NCBI GenBank assembly: GCA_003952965.2 | Contig: CM025854.1 | Location: forward strand, 22,910,721-22,974,720 | DNA: 64,000 nt | Source of the DNA: Morella rubra | Lineage: Eukaryota > Streptophyta > Magnoliopsida > Fagales > Myricaceae | Direction of reading: 5' to 3' | In this document: positions 1-10,354 of the stretch, in pieces | Layout of the letters: each line of letters begins with the position of its first letter | Position numbering within the stretch: position 1 is the first letter of the stretch | Position numbers and translations under genes: made by a program | Notes under the pieces: generated by a model | Databases searched by the model: none | Seen by the model: the letters and a program-made list of their open reading frames with translations, nothing else | What the model was told of the DNA's origin: nothing

Positions 1-1190
1 AGGCCCATTTTCAATCACCAGAAATATGTTAGTATTATCAGCAGCATCCCATGAAACGTCTAAACCAACAAACAGACCTCAAACACTCACATAAACCCCA
101 AATGACAGAAGAAAAATATAAAAGCTCAATGGAATTAATATGAATTTCCTAAAACCAAGCTAATTATATATAATAATATAAGAAATAACAACGAAAGGAA
201 ATCATTTCTGAACATTATGAACTATGAGTTCAACCACAATCACATTCTGTGATGAATTCTGAAAAGTGAAAGTTTCCCAGTTGCTTTTCCACCATGAAAA
301 TCAAAGCCGTAACCTTCAAAGACCCAGATCAAGAAAGAATCTTCATGCATGAGCTTTTCGGATTAAGATTAGTGAAAGTTAGATCCAAAGTTAGAATTAA
401 AGGTTGAGGGAAAGGCCAAAGAAAATAGAAATTGGGAGGTCAGAATTTCATACTCTTGCGGTGCTGAGAGCTGCTGAAAGTCTTTCTGGTTTTCGTTGGT
501 CCTGTAAAAATGAGACCTCCAGAATGACAACTTTTCTCTCAGTGCTAATTTTTCCCGAGGTTCTTTCAGATTTGACCCCGTCCCTCTCATTCTTTTTTCC
601 CTGTACCCATTCTACCCTTGGCGAAGCTTTCGCTTCATGTTGGTGGGCCATAGATGTAAACTCACCATCAAAATGGGCCACGCTGGTGTGGTTCGATGCA
701 ATGGGCAATGATATGTTCGAGCCTTGAGGTTTACATAGCGTTTGGATATAAAATTTAATAAAATAAAATTTTAAATTTTAAAAAATAAGTGTATTAAAAT
801 TTTAACGAGTAAAAGTAAAAATAAAAATAAAATGTGTTTGATAAAAATAAAATTTTAATACTATGTTAGTTCTTTTTCGTTCTGGTGAATTTTTTTTATT
901 TTTTTGCATGTTTTAGGTGTGAAGATTATATCTGTTTAATTTTTTTCAAAGAAATTAAATGTGGGAGGTTTGAAATGAGATTTTAAGCTTACTCATAAGT
1001 ACATTGGAATTCTACAAAATCATCAACCTAGCATTTGGCTTTCGTTTGTTATTAGGAATAGGAGCTCAAATTTAGGAGAGATTCCTATACAAAAAAACTA
1101 ATCTGCGGTTTGCAGAATAGTCAAACAAATGGACGGTTGTAGACAGTTTTGCGCCTTTAACAAAAATCAGACGAGGGCAATCCTGGAAAA
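1..1190. other. Left-edge spacer, no gene assigned
   Basis: I see no recognisable coding exon here. A 37-codon ATG reading frame on the + strand at about 294-407 and several longer frames on both strands at 369-727 match no family I know and show no splice context. From 730 to 880 the sequence is a very AT-rich low-complexity stretch of the kind found in decayed MITEs. The part near 700 could be the promoter of a gene leaving the window to the left, but nothing proves this. Confidence 0.4.
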
Positions 1191-2310
1191 CGGAAAACAC
1201 AAAACGGGGTGGATGGATAAAAGGGGGGACGAGCATCTTTCTTTCACTATCTTCGCTCTTCGCTCGCAAGAGTTCATCCATTTTCAGGTACATGAGGATT
1301 TCTTTCTAGTTTTCATATTCGGATTTAAAGATCTTCACTACTGAAGTTTTCATTAATGATCGGTTTGATCCTCGAGGAATCGTGAGGAAAGAAAACAAAC
1401 AAAAAAATTTGTATTCCATGCAAAATGAAGGATGGAATTGGCTGCGTGCTTTCTTTAGCAATCAGAGTAGTGTACAGGATCTATTGTTTTGAATGCAGTC
1501 ATTTTGGTTTTTGATATTTTCAAAGTCGTGTTTGACTCTTGGTTAGTTTGTTGATCCGTTCTCTCTTTCTCTTTTGTTCTTTTGTTTCGATTGATTGCTG
1601 GATTTCAGTGTTTTATTTTTGTATGTGGTTGGTTTAGAGGTTCAATGATTCGAGAATGGACTTCGATTATGTTGAATTTGATTGTGACTGTAGAAGAAAA
1701 TTATCTGCGTATTATATATGACCTCAAAGTATGTGTTCCACAGGGGATGCTATTAGAGAAATTGGATTCCTGTTCTAGTTCTTGTTTTCTCAGTTCTGCG
1801 GACGTCATCCTCAGCTTTCTTTGTCTCTCCACAGTTTGTAAAATGTGGTTTTTTGGATTTTTTTTGTTATCTCAGATGTGCTCGTGTTTGCATCTGCTTG
1901 TTGCTTTTTGGAATCTTTTTTTGTTTTTGGATCTGGATCGAGTATTTTTAGGATATAGTGTGTACGCTGGAGGGTCCTATTTTTCTGCTATATTATAGAG
2001 TCCTTGGGAAATTTGCTTTTGACTGTCCATTTTGAAGGTGCACATCATGAGCTTGCTCTTATCTTTTAAGATACATTTATGCTTGTGATTCAGCTGGTGT
2101 ACAGGGTGTAATTCTGCTTTTTCTGTGTGTAGCTTCCATTTATGGAGGTGGAAATTTCCTTTGCCTGCATCATATTCTATGTAGATTCCCGTATATTCAG
2201 TACTACAATATTTGATTTGAGGATCTAACTAGAGATTCTGCAGTTGTACCCAGTGAAGTAAAGTGATTGAACTACTTTTCAGCATCTCAGGAGATCGTCG
2301 CTCCAGAAAA

Positions 2311-4945
2311 ATGAAGTAATTTACATGCTTTTTTTTTTTTTAATATTTCTGTATGAAAATTGGTTAATGATTTGATGTTTCTGAAATTTGGTAAGAAAGG
2401 GCTTTGTTTTGGCGTTTAGATATATAACTTCTGAAAATAATAGTGAAGCAGTAAATTAAGGCTCTTCAGATCTTCATAAGTTAGGATGTTGATTAGGTTG
2501 AATTATTTACCTATGAAAATTGCTTGTAGTTTCTAATCTTTGTTTTCTTCATTTGGTAACACACGATAACTGGGTTGGAGTGTATGTTAGAATTAGATTA
2601 TTATGGATGCTACAGATACTAATTTATTTAGAGAAAAATGCTGGGAATCTTTAAATGATTGTCAGTAAGGGAGATGGATTAATCATGGGTGGATGAGAGA
2701 TGATAGGTTTAGAAAGATCGTGAAGTTTTTGTCGCTTCTTAGAGATTTATCATCTGACGCAAGAAACATCAGAGTGAGGTGACAAAGTGCAACTCCTATG
2801 ATTTAGTCATGCAGTGAAGAGATATGATCTCAGCGATAGTGGTCGACTTAGTTAATACAATTGCTAGGGGAACAAGAGGGCTGCTGAATATTGTTGGTCA
2901 TGGCCCTAGAAAAGAGCTTTGATTTCGTAGGTCTGGATTGAAATGGCCAGATAAACAAGCAAAAAAATAAAGATGTGAATTTAGATGGAGGAGTTATTTT
3001 CTTATCACAACTGAATTTTTTGGACTTTGTAGATGCAAAGCATGAGCAATTAGCTATTGCAATTGCTGTTTAAGTCCTTGGAACAGAGGGGGTGTACAGG
3101 TGTAGCTATTAAAAGTGCATTACCACAGATGACTGCCTAAAAATTATATGATGTGCACTTTTAATATGTTTGAGTTTGCAAGGTTGGAGAAAATATTGCA
3201 TTGGCCGTTTTAAAAAGAAGCTAGACAGTCCAAACCAGCCATAATTTTCTGGTGTTAACTGCTAATTTTTGCTATGTTGCAAGATATTTTTGGTGTTTAT
3301 TCTTTCCATTTTCACTTCCCCCCTCTTTCATTAGAATATTCGATGTGTCCTTTTTCTATGATGTTTAATTAATTTTTTGTTACAGAGTTTTTAAGACCTC
3401 AGCATTTGTTGCATTTCAATAACAGGGGGCGCGTAAGATGGGATGAAGCTAATCTGGGGGAAATTGAAGCAAATAAACCTGTGAGGCAGAAGATAACTGA
3501 ACCTAAGACACCATACCACCCCATGATTGAGGATGACAGTGAAGGTTTAAATTTTGTTATCTTGTCTGCAGATTCCTCTCAGATGAATGTTTATGTAGAT
3601 GCATGTCAGAGCGCACGTTAATCTTGTGCAAGGCCATAGTTAGTTGATTAATACTTATGATACTTCCAATAGGATGTTTGGAATTTGTCTTCCAATAACG
3701 TGAGGATCTTTGTCTCCTATCCGGGGTACCTTTGATGAATGTGTGGCTGATGCAATGCACGCTGAAGCAATACGGACTGCTTTGAGTGATGTGGCTTCTT
3801 CAAGTAAAAATGAAGGCCGGAAAAGGTGGCTGGACATCATCTGAGGATGAGGCAGATGCTATGGAGCAGGATGATGAAGGTTTTCATTACATTCTCTTCC
3901 GTTTTCACCCCTTTAGTCTTTTGGTTTTTTCTTTTTCTGTTTGGGCAAAAGGGCCCCAGGGAAGGTTGGAGGGGCCTCCCTGAAGCGAGCCTATTCAATA
4001 GAAGGTAATGGCAAGCTGTCCCTCGTGAAGGGTTGAACCTACATCTCGACCCAGTGTTATTAGAGACATAATGATGAGAATGCCTGTGGGTGGTGATAAT
4101 GGGTCATAAGTCTTGTCCTCTTGGCATTGTGTCTTTGAAGATTCGAACAAACTGCCTTCCCGTGAATAGGCTTTTACTACTAAGTCAACCCCTCCAATGG
4201 TAGTTCTCACCTTTTTATTCAGCCTTTGTGACAACGTTCATTCTAAGATTTTAGAAAAAGTTGGATCTGTTTTATGTTTAATCATCCAAGTTCACTTACC
4301 AATCACCAAAAAAAAAAAAAAGTCATATTAGTTGCATACATTCATTTTCACAGGATTTTGATTGTTTCTGGAAGACATTAAAGACTATTGTTAAAATTTG
4401 GGGGGATGTTGCCAACCAATTTTTATGTTGTTATCTTCTGTTAACAATATTGTCAAGGGTTTTTATGTATGTTACTTATTAGAGTGCTCTAGTTATTGTC
4501 TCCTTCAGTCGCTGCAGTTGGTTGATGCTGAAGGACAGAAAAGAAGATTATCGAAATAATTCACTAGAAAGTCCCTCTTTTCCTGGAATCTTTTTCTCCG
4601 TCTGAGTTAAATAGCGAGTTTTGCAACTTCAACTCCAGTTATGATGTATGCCCTCCATTGTCTTTTTGTGGAAATTTTTCAGATTCTGAGGCCGATAGGA
4701 ATAGTTTGAGTTTTAGGGAGCACAGAAAAGCTCACTATGATGAATTTCGGAAAGTTAAAGAACTCCGGCATAAAGGTTCATTTCTGGATGATGTTGATGA
4801 GATTGGTGGCAGCGATGTGAAGGACAGTAGGAAATGTGAGTCATCTGCATCATTAACTGCCGGTGTGAAGGAAATAGACATCAGCGAAGAAGGTGCTGCA
4901 ATTTTGCCGCAAAAATCTTCTGCACCTCCAGCTAATGGAGCTTAG
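2311..4945 (+). CDS. Protein phosphatase 1 inhibitor-2 family protein, with a one-base frame break
   Basis: Inhibitor-2 (I-2) binds and restrains type-1 protein phosphatase. Proposed coding exons are 2311-2315, 3426-3544, 3705-3879 and 4683-4945. The first coding exon is only ATGAA before a GT donor, and it restores the plant I-2 start MKGRVRWDE. Family motifs follow in order: the N-terminal RVRW block, KTPYHPM with the phosphorylatable Thr near residue 30, the acidic SSEDEAD block, and HRKAHYDEF near the C terminus. The total coding length of 562 nt is one base more than a multiple of three. Exon 3 changes frame at about 3819-3826, where an AAAA run follows CGG. With AAA the frame would stay open for 186 residues; as given it stops within exon 3. 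This is either a pseudogene lesion, an allele or a sequence error. A non-coding leader exon ending near 1287 (TTTTCAG, then GTACAT) is plausible. The family call is firm; intactness is unresolved. Confidence 0.85.
3995..4210 (-). repeat. Probable tRNA-derived SINE in inhibitor-2 intron
   Basis: Read on the minus strand, an A-box-like motif (TTGACTTAGTAGTA, 4175-4188) is followed about 30 bases on by a B-box-like motif (GTTCGAATC, 4140-4148). This is the pol III promoter arrangement of plant SINEs. The insert lies inside the third intron of the inhibitor-2 gene. The 3' end is not sharply defined and no target duplication was confirmed. An unrelated tRNA relic is the alternative. Confidence 0.4.
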
Positions 4946-6099
4946 ATCAAGCCAATCAAGGACTTAAAAACTCGTGACTATTTTGGTTTTTGTCAGTTGT
5001 ATGTAAATAACATTCAATTCCTTTTCCATTATGACATGCAATGTGAGTCTTCTCCTCGCTCCATCAAAGCATTTCTTCCTCGAAAATCAGCTATTGTCAT
5101 GTTTTTTTGGAAACTATCAAGCTATGTGGCCTCGATCAGATTTTGGGCAGCTTGTTTTTGCTCAAGACCCGGCCAGCACTAATTTTAGGGCAGCTCTTTT
5201 CTGCTCAAGACCCCTGTCGGTAACAATTTTGTTTTGGGGGTTCATTGAGAGGATTAACGTTGGCATTAGTGGTTCGTGGCCTCGAGTACCAGTACCATGG
5301 CTTGATGTTTCGTACTTGATGACATTTTCATTTGTCAAATGTTTTCTGGAATGTCATGAGTTTGTTTTCCGATGTATCCCAATGAAGTTGAAAAAGTGGC
5401 TTGACTCTGCTTGCTTTTCGTTGCGTGTTTCTTTGTTTTATTGTTTACTCGCTTCATTTGTAACGCCAGCCTTTGGAACAACTAACTAGGTCGTCGGGCC
5501 CTAGACATTGGTTGGGCTTGTTCCGTATGGCACCGTTGTAGGTCCTGGGGTTGGGCTCTTCTTACGACTGACATTTGTTTTAAGCTCCCAACAAATTTTA
5601 ATAATTTAAGGTTATATTTGATTTATTCTTAAAAGTTTTTCACAATCACTTTTAGATGGGGGCGTAACAAGAATTACGAAAGATTATTATTAAGAACATT
5701 AGTAATATATCTACAAGATTTTTATAAAAAAAACAATAAACTCACAAAAATAATTTGATAAACTCACAAAAATACGAGACGAATTTCTTTGTATGAAATA
5801 TGTCATCGGGAACCAAAAAAAAAAAAAAAACTACACAAATAACAAGCCAGCAGAAGGAGGTTGGTAAATTCTGTCCCGCTCATAGGGAAAACAGCAATGG
5901 TAGGAGCAATGGCATAGCCGCATGGTTACATTTCCTGGTCTCTCTTTTTTCTTTTTTGTCTTTGGGCAAGTAAATTTCTTTCTTCCGCAACTAGACAAGT
6001 TAGCCACGTTACCTTACCTTATCCATTGATACACCTGCACACCCACTCGTTCCCACTCACAAACTCCTCAAGACAAACATACGAGAGAGAGAGTTTCCA
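4946..6099. other. Spacer between inhibitor-2 and SIS gene
   Basis: It holds the probable 3' UTR of the inhibitor-2 gene and the promoter of the SIS gene. An imperfect direct repeat with a period of about 41 bases (GGGCAGCT...GCTCAAGACCC) lies at 5147-5214. A 152-codon frame at 5031-5489 resembles no protein I know and is probably chance. The sequence from 5580 to 5840 is AT-rich with a poly-A tract. Confidence 0.45.
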
Positions 6100-6681
6100 A
6101 TGGATTCCCTTGCTTCCCAAATATGCTCGGAGATATCCTCTATCTTCTCAAAACCCACTCGCCCCCACCCACCACCCTTGGACCTATTAGTGACCGAGTT
6201 GACCGCCACATCGGCCCAGAACGGCCGGGTCTTCCTCTACGGAGTGGGTCGAGAAGGCCTAATGCTCAAGGCCCTCTGCATGCGCCTGTTCCACTTGGGC
6301 CTCTCCGCCCACTTCGTCTTTGACATGACCACTCCCCCCATCACCGCCAAAGACCTTCTCATCGCCTCCGCGGGGCCCGGCGGATTCTCCACCGTGGAGG
6401 CTATATGCAACGCGGCACGGTCCGATGGCGCCAGAGTCCTGCTTCTGACGGCTCAGCCAGAGACAGGTTCGTGCGTGAAGTACGCGAGTGCGATTTGTTA
6501 CGTGCCGGCGCAGACTATGGCGGATGATGCCGACGTGGAGAGATCTCGGCCGCTGCTTCCAATGGGAAGTGTGTACGAAGGGGCTCTGTTTGTGTTGTTT
6601 GAGATGGTGGTGTATAAGTTGGGCGAGGTTTTGGGCGAGAGCCCTGAAGCCGTCCGATCACGCCACACTAATCTGGAATGA
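6100..6681 (+). CDS. SIS-domain protein, 6-phospho-3-hexuloisomerase-like
   Basis: This intronless gene encodes 193 residues and starts at an ATG after a GAGAGAGAG-rich leader. One SIS (sugar isomerase) domain fills residues about 25-175. It opens with RVFLYGVGREG (43-53, the phosphosugar-binding loop after a short strand), continues with DLLIASAGPGG (85-95) and VLLLTAQPET (113-122), and closes with MGSVYEGALFVLFE (155-168), which resembles the C-terminal helix of bacterial and archaeal hexuloisomerases. Plants carry a single-domain homologue of this type (Arabidopsis AT5G52190 group). Its physiological substrate is not established, so isomerisation of a ketohexose phosphate is inference. No clear transit peptide is seen. 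The coding region is notably GC-rich compared with the AT-rich flanks, as is common for short intronless plant genes. Confidence 0.85.
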   Translation: MDSLASQICSEISSIFSKPTRPHPPPLDLLVTELTATSAQNGRVFLYGVGREGLMLKALCMRLFHLGLSAHFVFDMTTPPITAKDLLIASAGPGGFSTVEAICNAARSDGARVLLLTAQPETGSCVKYASAICYVPAQTMADDADVERSRPLLPMGSVYEGALFVLFEMVVYKLGEVLGESPEAVRSRHTNLE

Positions 6682-7005
6682 GGCTGGTTGTTCTTAGGGT
6701 CTGTTTGGATGGTTCTCCTTTTGTTATATTTACATTTTCGCCTTATGTTTTGTTGAAATCAGAAATAAGCACAACGCCAGTAGCAGGGGTAGCTTTACCA
6801 TGGAAAGGGTCGAACTCTGTTTTTTCTTTTCTTTTCTTTTTCCTTAGCATATGTTTAATATTCCTTGGAAAGAAAAAAAAAAAAGTGTTATTTATAATTT
6901 TCTCTCTCAAACTACCACCCGATTTTCAAATACATTTATAAATTTTAACTCGTTATAACTCATCCTCACAAATTATACTTCTCATAATGATTTCATCTTT
7001 AACCT
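6682..7005. other. 3' flank of SIS gene
   Basis: AT-rich 3' flank containing T-rich and A-rich runs at about 6820-6890. No coding signal was recognised up to the hAT target-site duplication at 7006. Confidence 0.4.
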
Positions 7006-7013
7006 GCTGAAGT
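7006..7013. repeat. Left target-site duplication of hAT element
   Basis: GCTGAAGT directly abuts the left TIR and pairs with GCTAAAGT at 10347-10354, with one mismatch. Eight bases is the diagnostic duplication length for hAT insertion. Confidence 0.85.
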
Positions 7014-7414
7014 CAGTGCCGGCTCAAGGGTAAGGCGACTTAGGCAGTCGCCTAAGGCCCCACCTTGAGCAAGGCCTCATAACTTAGACAATAAAAAAAA
7101 AAAAATAACAGAACATGCTGAAAAAACAAACAAATTGAGAGAAAGCAACTTGTAAGGTTAAACGTAAAACAAAACCTACTGACATGCAAAAGAAAGCAGC
7201 ATTAAGCATTAAATGAAAGTAGCCTTTTTTCCATGAAAACCGTGAAAAGAAGTGTAAGAAGAAAAGTGTAAAAGACGTTATTTGTAAGCAAAATGAGAAA
7301 TAGTAAAAAAAGGTCTTCCTTTGTGCAGAAAAACGGGGGCCTCTGTATAAAACGGAAATTGCTGCAAAATTTATCAACGGCTAAATTTATAACGGTAATG
7401 AATCTCAAATTTCC

Positions 7415-7423
7415 TATATAAAT
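7415..7423 (+). promoter_or_regulatory. Putative TATA box of hAT transposase
   Basis: TATATAAAT lies about 260 bases upstream of the transposase ATG, between the subterminal repeats and a pyrimidine-rich leader. It is the best core-promoter candidate inside the element. Assigned by motif and position only. Confidence 0.45.
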
Positions 7424-7679
7424 CTAAACTTATACTTCATACTCCATCTCCTCAATCTTCTTTCAAAATTTCTCTCCCTCTATTTCTTCTCTTCTTTATC
7501 TCTCTTTCTAATTAATTTTAGCCTAATTGTTCTGAAATTGTTTTCAAATTCAACCACTTATAACCTTGGTGTCAGGTTCTATTATTCTAATCTTTACACT
7601 CTTGTATTTTAATTTGAATATTTATTTTTTATTATAGCATTTATTTTATTTGTTAGTGTTCTTTGTTTATATCTACACT

Positions 7680-10253
7680 ATGTCTAATAGAAAATATGAA
7701 TGTGGTTATGAAAACTTAAGAAAAATAGAAAAGTTAATCCAATCTCAAAAAGGAGCTCTTGATAAATTTATTATCAATGATAAAAACAATATAACATCAA
7801 ATTCAGCTGAAGAATTGATTATTGAACAACCATATGATTCAATACAATTAGGAGAGAATATTGAACCAATCCCACAACATAATATTGAAAATCAACTTGT
7901 TAATGATTCACAAGTTTATAGTTCGATAATTCTTGATGAAGAACCTAACAAAAATTTAGAAACCAATATAAAAGATAATGAAAATTTAGAAACCAATGTA
8001 AAAGATAATGAAACTATAGATCTCAACGCTTTGAGTACAGTATCTATAGATATTTATGATTCAAGTCAATGGAAAACTATGGATGCAAAACTTAGAGATC
8101 TATTAGTAGAGAGAGGTCCAATTAGAATTGATGATATAGACTTTCCCAAAGATGAGAATAATAGACACTTCTCTATTACATTTTATATGCAAAAATTATC
8201 AAATGGAGAAAAACATGATAGAAAATGGCTAGTATATTCAAAACATGTTGATAAAGTTTATTGTTTTTGTTGCAATCTATTTAATTCAAAACCGAGCACG
8301 AGTCAATTGGTTAATGAAGGAACTAGAGATTGGAAGAATTTTAGTGTTAAACTTAAAAGTCACGAAACAAGTCATGAACATATCACCAATATGAATAATT
8401 GGATTAACTTGGAAATGAGATTGGTTAAAAATAAAACAATTGATAAAAAACTTCAAGAACATATTAACAAAGAGAGAGATCATTGGAAAAAAGTATTATT
8501 AAGAATTATTGCTGTTGTAAAAACTCTTGCTAAAAATAACTTAGCATTTCGTGGAAAAAACGAAAAGATCTACCAAGATAATAATGGGTGTTTTTTAAGC
8601 CTAATTGAAATGATAGCAGAATTTGATCCAATTATGCATGAACACGTTCGACGAATACAACATGGTGAAATTCATAATCATTACTTAGGACATAACATAC
8701 AAAATGAATTGATACAAATATTAGCATCTGAAATTAAAAATACTATTATAAACAAAATCAAAGAAGTAAAATATTTTTCGGTTATACTTGACTGCACTCC
8801 TGATATAAGCCACCAAGAACAAATGACTCTAATATTACGATGTATAGATACTTCAACATGTGAAGTGAAAATAGAAGAATTTTTTTTAGAATTTTTAGAA
8901 GTAGATGACACCTCTGGTAAAGGTCTTTTTAATGAACTTCTAAATGCCATAAAAAAACATGGATTAGATGTTAATAACATAAGAGGACAAGGATATGATA
9001 ATGGATCAAATATGAAAGGAAAACATCAAGGTGTACAAAAGAGATTATTAGATATAAATCCTAGAGCATTTTATACACCTTGTGGTTGTCATAATTTGAA
9101 TATAGTATTATGTGACATGACAAACTCATGTCCCAAAGCTATATCTTTTTTTGGAGTGGTACAACGCATTTATTCTTTATTTTCTTCTTCTACAAAACGA
9201 TGGAAAATTTTACAAGATAATGTATCTACATTAACATTGAAACCATTGTCACAAACACGTTGGGAAAGTCGCATTGAAAGCGTAAAAGCAATAAAATATC
9301 AAGCTCCAAAAATAAGAGATGCTTTAATTCAATTAGCAAAAACAAGTGAAGATCCTAAGACAAAGAGTGAAGCCACATGCTTAGCTGCATATGAGATTGA
9401 AAATTTTGAGTTCTTATTAGGCATGAATATTTGGTATGATATTTTGTTTGCTGTTAATTCAGTGAGTAAGATCTTACAATCTAAAGATATGCATATCGAT
9501 GTTGCCATAGATCAATTAAAAGGGCTTATTTCTTATTTAAAAAATTATCGAGAAACTGGATTTGTATCTACTTTAATTTCATCTAAAGAGATTGCAATTG
9601 AAATGGAAATTGAACCTATATTTCCTGAAAAACGAATAATACATAGAAAAAAACAATTCGAAGAAAATGTTAATGATGAAACAATAAAATCAATTGAAGA
9701 AACTTTTAGGATTGATTATTTCATATATATAGTAGATCAAGCTATTTCTTCAATTCAAAATAGATTTGAACAATTCACAGTATATGAAAATATTTTTGGT
9801 TTCTTATTTAATATTAACAAATTCAAATCTTTAGAAAATGCTGATTTAAAAACATATTGTCTTAATCTTGAAAGTTTTCTTAAAGATGGTGAATATTCTG
9901 ACATAGATGGTTTAGATTTATTTTCAGAATTAAAAGTATTAAAAGAAGTTTTACAACCTCAAATCAATACTCCAATTGAAACATTAAATTATATAAAAAA
10001 ATTATATTGTTTTCCAAATGCATGCATTGCTTATAGAATACTCTTAACAATACCAGCAACAGTTGCTTCTGGAGAAAGAAGTTTTTCAAAACTTAAACTA
10101 ATAAAATCCTATTTACGGTCGACGATGTCACAAGAAAGACTAAATGGATTAGCCATTCTATCAATTGAAAGTGACATATTAACAAATCTTGAATATAAAA
10201 GTTTGATTAGTAATTTTGCATCTCAAAAAGCTAGAAAAATTATTTTTAAATAA
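7680..10253 (+). CDS. hAT transposase, TTF zinc finger / DUF4371 type
   Basis: The first ATG gives 857 residues with no frame break. This class is often listed in plant gene sets as 'zinc finger MYM-type protein 1-like'. A TTF-type zinc-finger region lies at about 165-240, with C195, C197/C198 and the H228-H234 cluster. The DUF4371/RNase H-like core spans about 250-550. Visible catalytic-type features are D371 in VILDCTPD, D440 in GQGYDNG, the CxxH motif at 468-471 and an RW motif near 525. The C-terminal hAT dimerisation region (about 790-845) contains ERSFSKLKLIKSYLRSTM. A ten-residue acidic repeat, NLETN-KDNE, is duplicated at about 92-112. The protein would cut and reinsert DNA bearing the TIRs described. 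Coding sequence is strongly AT-rich, unlike the neighbouring SIS gene. All key blocks are present, so activity is plausible but unproven. Confidence 0.93.
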   Translation: MSNRKYECGYENLRKIEKLIQSQKGALDKFIINDKNNITSNSAEELIIEQPYDSIQLGENIEPIPQHNIENQLVNDSQVYSSIILDEEPNKNLETNIKDNENLETNVKDNETIDLNALSTVSIDIYDSSQWKTMDAKLRDLLVERGPIRIDDIDFPKDENNRHFSITFYMQKLSNGEKHDRKWLVYSKHVDKVYCFCCNLFNSKPSTSQLVNEGTRDWKNFSVKLKSHETSHEHITNMNNWINLEMRLVKNKTIDKKLQEHINKERDHWKKVLLRIIAVVKTLAKNNLAFRGKNEKIYQDNNGCFLSLIEMIAEFDPIMHEHVRRIQHGEIHNHYLGHNIQNELIQILASEIKNTIINKIKEVKYFSVILDCTPDISHQEQMTLILRCIDTSTCEVKIEEFFLEFLEVDDTSGKGLFNELLNAIKKHGLDVNNIRGQGYDNGSNMKGKHQGVQKRLLDINPRAFYTPCGCHNLNIVLCDMTNSCPKAISFFGVVQRIYSLFSSSTKRWKILQDNVSTLTLKPLSQTRWESRIESVKAIKYQAPKIRDALIQLAKTSEDPKTKSEATCLAAYEIENFEFLLGMNIWYDILFAVNSVSKILQSKDMHIDVAIDQLKGLISYLKNYRETGFVSTLISSKEIAIEMEIEPIFPEKRIIHRKKQFEENVNDETIKSIEETFRIDYFIYIVDQAISSIQNRFEQFTVYENIFGFLFNINKFKSLENADLKTYCLNLESFLKDGEYSDIDGLDLFSELKVLKEVLQPQINTPIETLNYIKKLYCFPNACIAYRILLTIPATVASGERSFSKLKLIKSYLRSTMSQERLNGLAILSIESDILTNLEYKSLISNFASQKARKIIFK

Positions 10254-10346
10254 TTTTTTTATTAAAATTTATATTTTTTAAATTTATATAAAAAGGCCTA
10301 ATTTTTAATATGGCCTTAGGCCTCATTTTTTATTGAGCCGGCCCTG

Positions 10347-10354
10347 GCTAAAGT
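10347..10354. repeat. Right target-site duplication of hAT element
   Basis: GCTAAAGT directly follows the right TIR and pairs with GCTGAAGT at 7006-7013. Confidence 0.85.

Larger units (their letters stand above)
7014..10346 (+). mobile_element. Complete hAT DNA transposon (3.33 kb)
   Basis: The ends are short inverted repeats: CAGTGCCGGCTCAAG at the left, and CAGGGCCGGCTCAAT at the right when read inwards (13 of 15 matches). Flanking 8-mers GCTGAAGT (7006-7013) and GCTAAAGT (10347-10354) match at 7 of 8 positions, the 8-bp target duplication expected for hAT. The left subterminal region has a palindrome (AGGCGACT...AGTCGCCT, about 7032-7053), and both ends repeat GGCCTTA/TAAGGCC-type motifs, plausible transposase-binding sites. 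The single long frame inside is intact, so the copy looks potentially autonomous. The one mismatch between target duplications argues that the insertion is not brand new. Confidence 0.93.

Noticed and set aside
404..727. Frames on both strands near the left edge as a gene
   Set aside because: Mutually overlapping, no known domain, no splice context.
1582..1998. 138-codon frame on the + strand
   Set aside because: No family likeness, T-rich composition giving Phe/Leu/Cys-rich translation, and it lies where the inhibitor-2 leader intron is expected.
3819..3855. A micro-intron bridging the inhibitor-2 frame break
   Set aside because: The only GT...AG pair here would define an intron of about 22 bases, too short for plant splicing, and would not restore the reading phase.
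5031..5489. 152-codon frame downstream of inhibitor-2
   Set aside because: No recognisable domain, overlaps a direct repeat and probable 3' UTR; judged a chance frame.
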